Below, piece after piece: positions 26,055 through 34,521 of a stretch of 64,000 nucleotides of DNA. The position numbers were made by a program, and so were the translations under genes. Source of the DNA: an uncultured Clostridia bacterium. GTDB taxonomy: Bacteria > Bacillota > Clostridia > Oscillospirales > Oscillospiraceae. The notes under the pieces were generated by a model. The model saw only the letters and a list, made by a program, of their open reading frames with translations. It was not told the DNA's origin and ran no database searches. Positions within the stretch are counted from its first letter, which is position 1. Each line of letters begins with the position of its first letter. Location of the stretch: contig CALCRH010000259.1 of the NCBI GenBank assembly GCA_937894515.1, positions 1-64,000 on the forward strand, in the 5' to 3' direction.

Positions 26055-27209
26055 TTATTGCAGCCAACCCGGCCGTGAGTGCTTATACACGCTGGATACC
26101 ATGCCTACGGACATATACAGAGCCAGCACCGAGGAGCCGCCATAGGAGAAAAAGGGCAGAGTCAGGCCGATGACCGGCAGTACAAACAGGCACATACCCA
26201 CGTTGGCCACCATCTGGAACAAAAGCATGCCGGCCACACCGATGCAGGTCATCTTCTCCATACAGCTTCTGGCATGCTTTGCTGTAACGGCACAACGCAC
26301 AATAATTGCCGTCAGAAGCAAAAGCACCGCTATGCAGCCCAGCATTCCCAGTTCCTCGCCTACCACGGAAAAGATGAAGTCCGTACGTCTGTTGGGTAAG
26401 CTGGCGCTCAGACTGCTCTGGGTCTGCAGACCATGAAACAGACCCTGCCCCGTCAGCTTTCCGCCACCCAGAGCCAGCAGGCTGCGGGTCTGCTGCCAAC
26501 CGGTATCTAGCGCATCATAGCTGTGGTCAAATAGCACAATAAACCGTTTCATCATGTACGTTGGGATCTTCTCCAGCTCCCATAGGAGGTAGAACGCGAT
26601 CCCGCCGCCCAGCAGTCCCAGAATAAACCACCGCAGAGCCACTCCCGCCACGAAACAGACGGCGACAAAGATGAAGAGGAATACCAGGCAGCTGCCCATA
26701 TCCGAGGAAATGATATAATAGGGGCCAAAGAGCAGCATGAGGTTTGCCCCGAGAAACAGGATGGCCTTAACGGATTTCAGATCATTTTTCTCTTCTTTCA
26801 GCCATTCCAGCTGTTTGGCAAGAACCAGAATAAACGTCAGCTTTACAAATTCCGCCGGCTGAACACTCACCGGTAAAAACGGGAATTTCAGCCAGGCCCG
26901 GTTTCCCGTATCATCTGCCACGCCAAATGGTGTTACCAGCAGGCAGATAAATACCAGATTAAAAAGGAGCATCCACTTCCAGCCTTTTTTGGTAATCTCC
27001 GCCAGATCCAGCATGGAGACCAGAATATACATAAAAATACCCAGTATCGTGGCAACACCCTGGATCAGCACATAGCGCCAGGTATCCAGATAGTGGGTAG
27101 CACTGGCGATCATCAGCAGGCCAAAGCCGGAGGCGATAACGCAGAGGAAAAGCAGCACCATATCACATTGCCGAAGCACATCGGTAATAGCATCTTTGAT
27201 CCGCTGCAC
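26055..27209 (-). CDS. rodA: SEDS-family peptidoglycan polymerase (RodA/FtsW-like)
   Basis: A 384-residue membrane protein with about ten helices. Family signatures: NRAWLKFPFLPVSVQPAEFVKL, the functional aspartate region PNRRTDFIFSVVGEELG in the long outer loop, and the final LPFFSYGGSSVLALYM. SEDS proteins are glycan polymerases that act with a class B penicillin-binding protein during elongation, division or sporulation. RodA rather than FtsW or SpoVE is a best guess; the partner transpeptidase is not in the window. It starts with GTG at 27209 after AAGGAGGCG and is monocistronic. Confidence 0.88.
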   Translation of the reverse strand: MQRIKDAITDVLRQCDMVLLFLCVIASGFGLLMIASATHYLDTWRYVLIQGVATILGIFMYILVSMLDLAEITKKGWKWMLLFNLVFICLLVTPFGVADDTGNRAWLKFPFLPVSVQPAEFVKLTFILVLAKQLEWLKEEKNDLKSVKAILFLGANLMLLFGPYYIISSDMGSCLVFLFIFVAVCFVAGVALRWFILGLLGGGIAFYLLWELEKIPTYMMKRFIVLFDHSYDALDTGWQQTRSLLALGGGKLTGQGLFHGLQTQSSLSASLPNRRTDFIFSVVGEELGMLGCIAVLLLLTAIIVRCAVTAKHARSCMEKMTCIGVAGMLLFQMVANVGMCLFVLPVIGLTLPFFSYGGSSVLALYMSVGMVSSVYKHSRPGWLQ

Positions 27210-27243
27210 CGTATTCTCGCCTCCTTTGTAAAAATCTTTTTAT

Positions 27244-27272
27244 AGTTTACCACAAGAAGTTCCCGGTGTAAA
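27244..27272 (-). promoter_or_regulatory. Promoter of the rodA-like gene
   Basis: On the minus strand TTTACA (27272-27267) and TAAACT (27249-27244), 17 bases apart, 35 bases before the GTG start. Confidence 0.5.
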
Positions 27273-27345
27273 CCAATCTCCCCTTTTCTTTTCCTCTTTT
27301 CTGTGCTACAATGGGAAAAATTATGGCGAAACGAGGTGAGGTGTC

Positions 27346-27771
27346 TTGGTCTGCCTGTCCCATTCAGCAGAAGAAACGGAAGCAATTGGCGAAATGCTTG
27401 GAAAAAAACTGCCCGGCGGCGCTGTTGTTGCCTACCGGGGTGGTCTCGGTATGGGCAAAACCGCATTCACCCGAGGGCTCGCCCGCGGTCTGGGATGCCG
27501 GGGACGCGTCACCAGTCCCACATTCACTATCGTCAATGAATACAGCGGCAAAACGCCTCTGTTCCACTTTGATATGTACCGACTGGACAGCAGTGATGCC
27601 CTGTTCGACATTGGTTGGGAGGATTATCTGGAGCGAAATGGCGTCTGTGCAGTAGAATGGAGCGAAAACGTGGCCGATGCACTGCCGGAAGATACCATTT
27701 ATGTGACCATCGCGCGAGGTCCCGGCGAAACGGACCGCATTATCACGATCGAAGGGAGTGTTTCCCTGTGA
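27346..27771 (+). CDS. tsaE: tRNA t6A biosynthesis ATPase TsaE
   Basis: A 141-residue P-loop protein of the TsaB-TsaD-TsaE complex that installs threonylcarbamoyl on tRNA A37. P loop GGLGMGKTAFTRGLA at about residues 32-46, then SPTFTIVNEY, FDMYRL and VEWSENV. The start is TTG at 27346: the codon series upstream reaches a stop within nine bases, and GAGGTGAGG precedes it. Its stop overlaps the GTG of tsaB (GTGA). A -10-like TACAAT at 27307-27312 lies just upstream, without a clear -35 partner. Confidence 0.93.
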   Translation: MVCLSHSAEETEAIGEMLGKKLPGGAVVAYRGGLGMGKTAFTRGLARGLGCRGRVTSPTFTIVNEYSGKTPLFHFDMYRLDSSDALFDIGWEDYLERNGVCAVEWSENVADALPEDTIYVTIARGPGETDRIITIEGSVSL

Positions 27772-28481
27772 AAATTCTGTCTTTGGAAACCTCGGCAAAG
27801 GCCGTATCTGTTGCTGTCGTGGAAGATGGCTGTATTCTCGCCTCTGCCTATCAGAACGTGGGGCTGACCCACAGCGTTACGCTGATGCCGCTTTTGGACA
27901 GCATGTTGAAAAATGCAGGACTTTCTCTTGGCGATATGGGGTGCATTGCCGTGGCCAACGGTCCGGGCAGCTTTACAGGCCTTCGCATCGGTGTCAGCGC
28001 CGCCAAGGGCCTTGCTTGGGCTCAGGAGCTTCCCTGCTGCGGTGTTTCTACCCTGGAAGCTATGGCGCAAAATCAGCGAGATTTTAATGGCCTTGTCATT
28101 TGTGCCATGGACGCTCGGCGCAATCAAATCTATAACGCCCTCTTTGACGCAAAGGATGGTGTCCTGACCCGGCTGTGTCCGGATCGAGCCATTGGATTGG
28201 AGGAGGTCGCCGCAGAATTAAAAAATTGTCAGAAAAATAAAATTATTGTTGGCGATGGCGCCAAATTGTGCTATACTTATCTGTTAGAACAGGGCATTGA
28301 TTGTCGTGTGGCACAAGGCGGCAGCGTCATGCAAAACGCCATGGGCGTTGGGCTTGTCGCCTGCGAAATGGCCGCCCGAGATGCGTTCATATCCCCCAGC
28401 GATCTGGTTCCGGTCTATCTTCGGCTCTCTCAGGCAGAGCGGGAACGCCTTGCCAAGGGTCTGCCCATTACATTGAATTAA
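27768..28481 (+). CDS. tsaB: tRNA t6A biosynthesis protein TsaB
   Basis: A 237-residue ASKHA-fold scaffold partner of TsaD. Starts with GTG at 27768 (MKILSLETSAKAVSVAV) after GAAGGGAG. Family features: GPGSFTGLRIGVSAAKGLAW and VSTLEAMA, and the AMDARRNQIYNALF segment. TsaD is not in the window; the TsaC function is supplied by the Sua5/CoaE fusion 8 kb away. Confidence 0.93.
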   Translation: MKILSLETSAKAVSVAVVEDGCILASAYQNVGLTHSVTLMPLLDSMLKNAGLSLGDMGCIAVANGPGSFTGLRIGVSAAKGLAWAQELPCCGVSTLEAMAQNQRDFNGLVICAMDARRNQIYNALFDAKDGVLTRLCPDRAIGLEEVAAELKNCQKNKIIVGDGAKLCYTYLLEQGIDCRVAQGGSVMQNAMGVGLVACEMAARDAFISPSDLVPVYLRLSQAERERLAKGLPITLN

Positions 28482-28508
28482 CAACTTTTATATACGGAGG
28501 AAATTATT

Positions 28509-29150
28509 ATGAGCGAAAAGTATCCTACCCTGCATGTTGTGGATCATCCCCTGGTTCAGCACAAGCTGAGCATCATGCGTGATAAGAACACCAGCGTCAA
28601 GGAGTTTCGTGCTTTGGTCGGCGAAATCGCCATGCTGCTGACCTATGAGGCAACCCGTGACCTGCCTCTGACCACTACCCATATCGAGACCCCCCTGTGC
28701 CCCATGGAGGCACCCACCCTTGCCGGTAAGAAAATGGCTATTGTTCCCATCCTCCGTGCCGGTCTGGGCTTTGAAGACGGTATTTTGACCCTGATGCCCT
28801 CTGCCCGTGTGGCACATATTGGTATGTACCGCGATGAAGAGACCCTGGAGCCCCACTTCTATTTCCTGAAGTACCCCAAAGACATTGCCGATCGCAATGT
28901 TCTGGTGGTGGATCCCATGCTGGCCACCGGCGGCAGCGCTGATATGGCCATTACCAAGATGAAGGAGCTGGGCTGCAAGAGCATCAAGCTGATGATCCTG
29001 GTTGCCGCTCCCGAGGGTGTGGAGCTCATTGCCAAGAAGCACCCCGATGTGCAGATCTATTGTGCCGCTCTGGACGAACACCTGAACGAAAACGGCTACA
29101 TTGTTCCCGGTCTGGGAGACGCCGGCGACCGTATCTTCGGCACCAAGTAA
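28509..29150 (+). CDS. upp: Uracil phosphoribosyltransferase
   Basis: A 213-residue type I phosphoribosyltransferase that converts uracil and PRPP to UMP. Seen: IVPILRAGLGFEDGIL, the PRPP loop VLVVDPMLATGGSADMAI, and the C-terminal uracil-binding GYIVPGLGDAGDRIFGTK. A strong GGAGG site sits ten bases before the ATG. Codon use is markedly biased to CTG/GAC-type codons, suggesting good expression. It follows tsaB by 27 bases and ends at a strong terminator. Confidence 0.97.
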   Translation: MSEKYPTLHVVDHPLVQHKLSIMRDKNTSVKEFRALVGEIAMLLTYEATRDLPLTTTHIETPLCPMEAPTLAGKKMAIVPILRAGLGFEDGILTLMPSARVAHIGMYRDEETLEPHFYFLKYPKDIADRNVLVVDPMLATGGSADMAITKMKELGCKSIKLMILVAAPEGVELIAKKHPDVQIYCAALDEHLNENGYIVPGLGDAGDRIFGTK

Positions 29151-29166
29151 TCCCCACAAAACCAAA

Positions 29167-29197
29167 AGCAGATGCCTTACGGCATCTGCTTTTTTTA
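29167..29197 (+). terminator. Bidirectional terminator between upp and the atp operon
   Basis: AGCAGATGCC and GGCATCTGCT with a TTAC loop, flanked by an A run on one side and seven T on the other. It ends upp on the plus strand and can end the atp operon on the minus strand. Confidence 0.85.
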
Positions 29198-29461
29198 CTC
29201 TTCCAATCGTTTTGCACTGCGCACCAGAATTCTGATTTCATTGTGTGTAATGTTGACCACGCCGATTCCCACGGTGTATTTCTCTCCACCGTTCTCGTTC
29301 CGAATCTTCACGGTGCCCTCTGTCACCGCGCCGATCAGCGGGGCATGGTTAGCCAGCACACCGACAGGGCCGTTCTCCAGCGGGATCTCCACATAGGACG
29401 TCATCGCATCGCAGACGGTTTCGCTCGCTGTAACGATCTGTATATGGATCAGCTCTTTCAT
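29195..29461 (-). CDS. atpC: ATP synthase epsilon subunit, short form without the C-terminal helices
   Basis: An 88-residue protein starting at ATG 29461 (MKELIHIQIV) after AAGGAGTGCCT. The beta-sandwich domain is complete: VEIPLENGPVGVLANHAPLIGAVTEG corresponds to the usual LPG..G-GVL--HAPL, and it ends after NITHNEIRILVRSAKRLEE. The usual 45-50 residue helical hairpin, which inhibits ATP hydrolysis in many bacteria, is absent: the stop lies directly after the sandwich and beside the terminator. Last gene of the operon, nine bases after atpD. Confidence 0.9.
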   Translation of the reverse strand: MKELIHIQIVTASETVCDAMTSYVEIPLENGPVGVLANHAPLIGAVTEGTVKIRNENGGEKYTVGIGVVNITHNEIRILVRSAKRLEE

Positions 29462-29470
29462 AGGCACTCC

Positions 29471-30850
29471 TTAGTATTGTCCGCGCTTGGCGATCACATC
29501 GTCAATGCTGCCGCACATCAGGAAAGCCTGCTCGGGAATATCATCGCATTCGCCGCCGAGAATGATCTCGAAGCTGCGAATGGTCTCTTCCAGCGGCACG
29601 TACTTGCCGCTCATGCCGGTAAAGTTCTCTGCCACATGGAAGGGTTGGGACAGGAAACGCTGGATACGGCGGGCGCGGTTCACGGCTGCCTTATCCTCCA
29701 GGCTCAATTCATCCATGCCCAGCACAGCGATAATATCCTGCAATTCCTTGTACTTCTGCAGTACGCTCTGCACTGCCCGGGCCGTATCGTAGTGACGCTG
29801 GCCCAGTACGCCCGGCTCCAGAATACGGGAGGTGGAACCCAGGGGATCCACAGCGGGATAGATGCCCAACTCAGAGATGGCACGATCCAACACGGTGGTG
29901 GCATCCAAATGGGCAAAGGCCGTAGCCGGGGCAGGATCGGTCAGGTCATCGGCGGGGACGTAGATGGCCTGTACAGAGGTAACGGAACCGCTTCTTGTGG
30001 AGGTGATACGCTCCTGCAGCATACCCATCTCCGTAGCCAGAGTCGGCTGATAACCCACGGCGGAGGGCATACGTCCCAGCAGAGCGGAAACCTCAGAGCC
30101 GGCCTGGGTGAAACGGAAGATGTTGTCGATAAACAGCAGCACGTCCTGGCCGCTGGCATCACGGAAGTTCTCCGCAATGGTCAAGCCGGACAGAGGCACA
30201 CGCAGACGGGCTCCGGGCGGTTCATTCATCTGGCCGAACACCAGCGCGGTCTTGTTGATAACGCCGGACTCGGTCATCTCATTCCAAAGATCGTTGCCCT
30301 CGCGGGAACGCTCACCCACGCCGGCAAACACGGAATAGCCGCCGTGCTCATAAGCCACGTTGCGGATCAACTCCTGAATGAGGACAGTCTTACCCACACC
30401 GGCACCGCCAAACAGGCCGATCTTACCGCCCTTGGAATAGGGTGCCAGCAGATCAACGACCTTGATACCGGTCTCCAAAATCTCGGTAGACGGTGTGACC
30501 TCGGTAAAGCTGGGAGGCGCCCGGTGAATGGGCAGGCGCTCGGCTTCCACCGGGCCCTTGCCATCAATAGGCTCACCTACCACGTTAAACATACGGCCCA
30601 AGGTCGCCTCACCAACAGGCATAGTCACAGGAGAACCCGTATCCACAGCCTCATAACCCCGGGCAATGCCGTCTGTGGAAAACAGGGCAATACAGCGCAC
30701 GGTGTTGTCACCCAACTGCTGGGTTGCCTCCATAACCACCTTGCGGTCCGCTAATTGAATTTCGATTGCATTGTTGATCTCAGGCAGATGTCCGGCGGGA
30801 AACAGTACATCTACCACAGGGCCGGTGACCCTTTTGACGATACCTTTCAT
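29471..30850 (-). CDS. atpD: ATP synthase beta subunit
   Basis: A 459-residue catalytic subunit. Walker A GGAGVGKTVLIQELI, VFAGVGERSREGNDL with the catalytic glutamate, DNIFRFTQAGSEVSALLGRMPSAVGYQPTLATEMG, and the DELS-type catch region LGMDELSLEDK. Full family length. It lies 14 bases downstream of atpG. Its role is ATP formation at the alpha-beta interface in the F1 head at the membrane. Confidence 0.98.
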   Translation of the reverse strand: MKGIVKRVTGPVVDVLFPAGHLPEINNAIEIQLADRKVVMEATQQLGDNTVRCIALFSTDGIARGYEAVDTGSPVTMPVGEATLGRMFNVVGEPIDGKGPVEAERLPIHRAPPSFTEVTPSTEILETGIKVVDLLAPYSKGGKIGLFGGAGVGKTVLIQELIRNVAYEHGGYSVFAGVGERSREGNDLWNEMTESGVINKTALVFGQMNEPPGARLRVPLSGLTIAENFRDASGQDVLLFIDNIFRFTQAGSEVSALLGRMPSAVGYQPTLATEMGMLQERITSTRSGSVTSVQAIYVPADDLTDPAPATAFAHLDATTVLDRAISELGIYPAVDPLGSTSRILEPGVLGQRHYDTARAVQSVLQKYKELQDIIAVLGMDELSLEDKAAVNRARRIQRFLSQPFHVAENFTGMSGKYVPLEETIRSFEIILGGECDDIPEQAFLMCGSIDDVIAKRGQY

Positions 30851-30864
30851 AATGCACTCCTACG

Positions 30865-31734
30865 TTAATTGTTCGCCGTTTGCAGGGCGCTTGCACCACC
30901 AACGATCTCAGCGATCTCGGTGGTGATCGCGGCCTGACGGACGCGGTTGAGCTGGAGACTCAAGTCGTCGATCAGCTCCGTGGTGGCATCGGTGGCGGTA
31001 CTCATGGCCGTCATGCGGGCAGCCTGCTCGCCGACCTTTGCCTCCAAAAGAATCGAATATATGGTGTTGTTCAAATAAAGCTGCATCAGATTTTCCAGCA
31101 GGCTTTCGCCGTCCGGCTCGAAAATGTAATCATTTTCCGTCTCGCGCTGCTTGACCTCCGCCTTGGCAGGCAGAAGCTGGAGTGTGGCGGGGATCTGCTG
31201 TAAAACAGATTGATAGTGCTGATAGATGAGATGGATCTCGTCCACCTCTTCGTTCAGGTATTTCTCCTTCAGATAGTCGGGCAGGCTCAGGGAATCGTCC
31301 AGAGTCGGCGTATCGCTCATATCGGCAAAAGTGCATTCCACTTCTAAGCCTTCATGGGCAATTACGTCACGTCCCCAGCGTCCGCAGACTACCAGAGAAT
31401 AGGGTCGGGTCTCCGCTGCCAGCACCTCTTGGGCATAGCGCACAATGGCGTGGTTATAGTTGCCGCAGAGGCCGCGGCTTCCCACGAACAGCACATAGCA
31501 GACCCGCCTGATCTCCTCACGGGGGACAAGGAACCGGTTGGTATAGACTTTACCATTGCCGGACAACAACTCATCCAGGATGGCTTGGCTTTGCTCGGCA
31601 AAATTCCGCACGCCTGCCAATCCGCTCTCGCTGCGGCGCAGCTTGGCCGCAGACACCATCTTCATGGCTTTTGTGATCTGCTGTGTACTCTTTACGCTCT
31701 TGATCCGTGCCCGGATCTCGCGCATATTCGACAT
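30865..31734 (-). CDS. atpG: ATP synthase gamma subunit
   Basis: A 289-residue rotor shaft subunit. N-terminal coiled-coil helix MREIRARIKSVKSTQQITKA and MVSAAKLRR, central GSRGLCGNYNHAI, and C-terminal helix RVRQAAITTEIAEIVGGA. It starts 37 bases after the alpha part of the fused gene. The first ATG (MSNMREI) follows GGAGGGCGGG. Confidence 0.96.
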   Translation of the reverse strand: MSNMREIRARIKSVKSTQQITKAMKMVSAAKLRRSESGLAGVRNFAEQSQAILDELLSGNGKVYTNRFLVPREEIRRVCYVLFVGSRGLCGNYNHAIVRYAQEVLAAETRPYSLVVCGRWGRDVIAHEGLEVECTFADMSDTPTLDDSLSLPDYLKEKYLNEEVDEIHLIYQHYQSVLQQIPATLQLLPAKAEVKQRETENDYIFEPDGESLLENLMQLYLNNTIYSILLEAKVGEQAARMTAMSTATDATTELIDDLSLQLNRVRQAAITTEIAEIVGGASALQTANN

Positions 31735-31771
31735 GATTCCCGCCCTCCTTTCCGGGATGGATCAATCGGGA

Positions 31772-34009
31772 TCAAAAGGTTTCCTTAAAGGTACGAATGG
31801 TACCGCGCAGCTCCTCCAGCATTTCTGCCGGAATCTTCTTGCGCTCACAAATGGTCTCCACCAGCTCCGGCATTTCGTGCTTGACGTATGCAACGACTTC
31901 GCTTTCAAACCGCGCCATATCGCCAAGTGCCACGTCATCGGCAAAACCCTCGTTGGCGGCAAAGATGGCAATGACCTGGTCCTCCACCGGCATGGCCGCA
32001 TACTGCTTCTGCTTCAGCAGCTCCGTCATGCGCTCACCCCGCAGCAGCGTGGCCTGAGTTGCCTTATCCAGATCCGAGCCGAACTGGGCAAAGGACGCCA
32101 GTTCGCGGTACTGTGCCAAATCGGTACGCAGACGGCCTGCCACCTGCTTCATGGCGGGTACCTGTGCCGCACCACCCACACGGGATACGGACAAGCCCAC
32201 GTTGATCGCCGGACGAATGCCGGAGTGGAACAAGCCGGTCTCCAGGAAGATCTGACCATCGGTAATGGAGATGACGTTGGTGGGGATATAGGCGGCGATA
32301 TCGCCTGCCTGGGTTTCAATAATGGGTAATGCGGTCATGCTGCCGCCGCCGGAAGCCTCGTCCAGACGCGCTGCGCGCTCCAAAAGACGGGAGTGCAGAT
32401 AGAACACGTCGCCGGGATAGGCCTCACGTCCTGGCGGACGATGCAGCAGCAGAGAGATCTCACGATAAGCGGCGGCCTGCTTGGAAAGGTCATCGTACAC
32501 GATCAGGACGTCCTTGCCCTGATACATGAAATATTCACCGATCGCTGCGCCGGCATAAGGTGCGATATACAGCATGGGAGCCGGCTCAGAGGCGTGGGCG
32601 CACACCACGGTGGTGTACTCCATCGCGCCGCAGTCGGTCAGCTTCTTCACCACGTTGGCAACGGTAGACTCCTTCTGACCGATGGCCACATAGATGCACA
32701 GCACGTTCTTGCCCTTCTGGTTGATGATGGCGTCCAGCGCGATGGCAGTCTTGCCGGTCTGGCGGTCACCGATGATCAGCTCGCGCTGACCGCGGCCGAT
32801 GGGTACCAGCGCGTCAATCGCCTTGATACCGGTCTGCAAAGGCACATTAACGCCCTGACGGTGCAGGACACTGGGCGCCGGGCTTTCAATGGCACGATAA
32901 CCATCGGCGCGGATGGTGCCTTTGCCGTCTACGGGACGACCCAATGCATCCACCACGCGGCCGCACATGGCGTTGCCAACCGGCACTTCGATAATGTGTC
33001 CGGTACGGCGGGCGCTGTCGCCCTCCTGCAGGTGGCCGTAGTCGCCCAGCAGAACAACACCCACGTTGTCCTTGTCCAGATCCATGACCATGCCGCGCAG
33101 GTCGCCTTCAAATGCCAGCATCTCACCGGCCATCACATCGGAAAGGCCGGACACACGGCAGATACCATCGCCCAGACTGATGACCTCACCGGTCTGATAA
33201 ACATCAATGGCGCTGTCCACTTCTGCCAGATGCGCTTGGAGTTCCTCCATGACGGTTCTTTCTCCGCACGCAGTGTTCTCCGTCTGCTTTTGGGAAAGCT
33301 GCTCCAGGCGATGCGCCAGCGTACCGTCGTAAACGGTATCCCCGATCCGCAGACGAACGCCGCCGATCAAATCGGCGTCTACTGCCGTAGAGATATCTGC
33401 GGCGGGAAAAATCTCCTGCAAAAATGCAGTCAGTTCTTTTTTCTCAGCGGCACTCAGCGCCTCAGCAGAAGTCACAGTAACGTTTACCGCCTCGCCCGCA
33501 TTCATAGCCAGCACATCGCTGGGCATAGCGGATACAAGCGCCTTGATTTCCTGAACAAACTGTTTGTTCAGCGCCTTACGCTTCTGGGCATAATGATCCT
33601 GCTTCAATGCCTCGCCGGTCTTTTCCACCACACGGTGCAGCAGTTCCTGTTCCACCTGCGTCTGCATGGTGTGGCGCAGTTGATTCTCAGTCAGAACGGC
33701 GTTTGCTTTCACGGCAGCAGCTTCTTCTTTTGCCAGTTTTTCCGTTGCAGCAGTGTCAACCTCTATCTGATGCTGGGTATCCAACAGCAGCACGTTTTCC
33801 CGTTCAAAAGCCACGCGCTGTGCCTTTTCCATTTCAACGGCAGCCTGTACAGCGATATCCTCTGCCTGATCCGCCGCTTTTAATTCCTCTGCAATTTGGT
33901 CCTTGCGTTCCTTCAGCATCCGCGCAACCATTTTACGCAGGATGAAACCCAGACCGCCGGCCAGTATGGCGAAGTTGATTACCGCGAATAAGAATTCTTT
34001 GAACGTCAT
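31772..34009 (-). CDS. atpA: Fused ATP synthase subunit: b-like stalk, delta C-terminal domain and alpha
   Basis: One uninterrupted 745-codon frame. Residues 1-30 form a single membrane helix (MTFKEFLFAVINFAILAGG) and 30-150 a charged coiled coil, as in b or b'. Residues about 150-245 match only the C-terminal half of delta (SAEALSAAEKKELTAFLQE, IGGVRLRIGDTVYDGTLAHR); the usual N-terminal six-helix domain of delta is missing. Residues 254-745 are a complete alpha subunit: GEVISLGDGICRVSGL, Walker A GDRQTGKTA at about 414-422, ISITDGQIFLETGLF, SRVGGAAQ. Alpha lacks the usual extra N-terminal residues that bind delta. The gene stands exactly where atpH and atpA stand in other Firmicutes, with a separate atpF upstream. 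An in-frame ATG at 33250 with a GGAG 11 bases before it could yield free alpha of 492 residues. Confidence 0.93.
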   Translation of the reverse strand: MTFKEFLFAVINFAILAGGLGFILRKMVARMLKERKDQIAEELKAADQAEDIAVQAAVEMEKAQRVAFERENVLLLDTQHQIEVDTAATEKLAKEEAAAVKANAVLTENQLRHTMQTQVEQELLHRVVEKTGEALKQDHYAQKRKALNKQFVQEIKALVSAMPSDVLAMNAGEAVNVTVTSAEALSAAEKKELTAFLQEIFPAADISTAVDADLIGGVRLRIGDTVYDGTLAHRLEQLSQKQTENTACGERTVMEELQAHLAEVDSAIDVYQTGEVISLGDGICRVSGLSDVMAGEMLAFEGDLRGMVMDLDKDNVGVVLLGDYGHLQEGDSARRTGHIIEVPVGNAMCGRVVDALGRPVDGKGTIRADGYRAIESPAPSVLHRQGVNVPLQTGIKAIDALVPIGRGQRELIIGDRQTGKTAIALDAIINQKGKNVLCIYVAIGQKESTVANVVKKLTDCGAMEYTTVVCAHASEPAPMLYIAPYAGAAIGEYFMYQGKDVLIVYDDLSKQAAAYREISLLLHRPPGREAYPGDVFYLHSRLLERAARLDEASGGGSMTALPIIETQAGDIAAYIPTNVISITDGQIFLETGLFHSGIRPAINVGLSVSRVGGAAQVPAMKQVAGRLRTDLAQYRELASFAQFGSDLDKATQATLLRGERMTELLKQKQYAAMPVEDQVIAIFAANEGFADDVALGDMARFESEVVAYVKHEMPELVETICERKKIPAEMLEELRGTIRTFKETF
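33248..33265 (-). promoter_or_regulatory. Possible internal ribosome site and start for free alpha subunit
   Basis: On the minus strand GGAGA (33265-33261) precedes an in-frame ATG at 33250-33248 (MEELQAHLAE) by about 11 bases. Translation from here would give a 492-residue alpha close to the normal family length and beginning where bacterial alpha proteins begin. The spacing is slightly long but workable. Use is inferred, not seen. Confidence 0.45.
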
Positions 34010-34049
34010 ATCCGTTTCATCACTCCTCTCTTCTCAGTTTCTTGGTCAT

Positions 34050-34484
34050 TTACTGCTTCTTTACAGCATTTTGCAAAAGCTGGTCAGCCAATGCATCGAC
34101 CAGCTCAGGCATTTTCTTCTCTGCCTGCACCAAAGTATCCTCACGCTCCGTTTGGATATTGGAACGTGCTGCCTTTTCTGCCTCATGGGCATCGGCATGC
34201 GCCTGTGCTACCGTCTTGGCGCGTCCAGCCTCAGCCGCAGTCTTTGCCTGGGCAAGAAGATTTTTTGCCTCTTCGTTGCGAGTTTTCCAACTCTCCTCCA
34301 ACGCAGCAGCATTCTTCTGCTTGCTCTCCTCAGCCTCCCGGTTTGCCGCCTTGCCGGCGTCAATCCTGGTTTGACGCTCGTCCATAAAGCTGATCAGCGG
34401 GCCAAAAAGAAATTTCTTCAAAATGAACAGCAGCGCAAAAAAGCAAATGACCGTCCAGATTACTTCTGATACGTTAATGCTCAA
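34050..34484 (-). CDS. atpF: ATP synthase b subunit
   Basis: A 144-residue stalk protein: one N-terminal membrane helix (VIWTVICFFALLFILKKFLF, then GPLISFMDERQTRID) and a long alanine/glutamate/lysine coiled coil. It is separate from the second b-like segment at the front of the fused gene, so the stalk may be a b/b' heterodimer. It lies 37 bases after atpE. Confidence 0.93.
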   Translation of the reverse strand: MSINVSEVIWTVICFFALLFILKKFLFGPLISFMDERQTRIDAGKAANREAEESKQKNAAALEESWKTRNEEAKNLLAQAKTAAEAGRAKTVAQAHADAHEAEKAARSNIQTEREDTLVQAEKKMPELVDALADQLLQNAVKKQ

Positions 34485-34521
34485 AGCGTGTGCCTCCTTT
34501 AATTCCTGTCTTATACGGAAA

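Noticed and set aside
29060..33883. Plus-strand frames of 564 and 496 codons opposite atpD and the fused alpha gene
   Set aside because: Antisense shadows of strongly conserved ATP synthase genes; no start signals.
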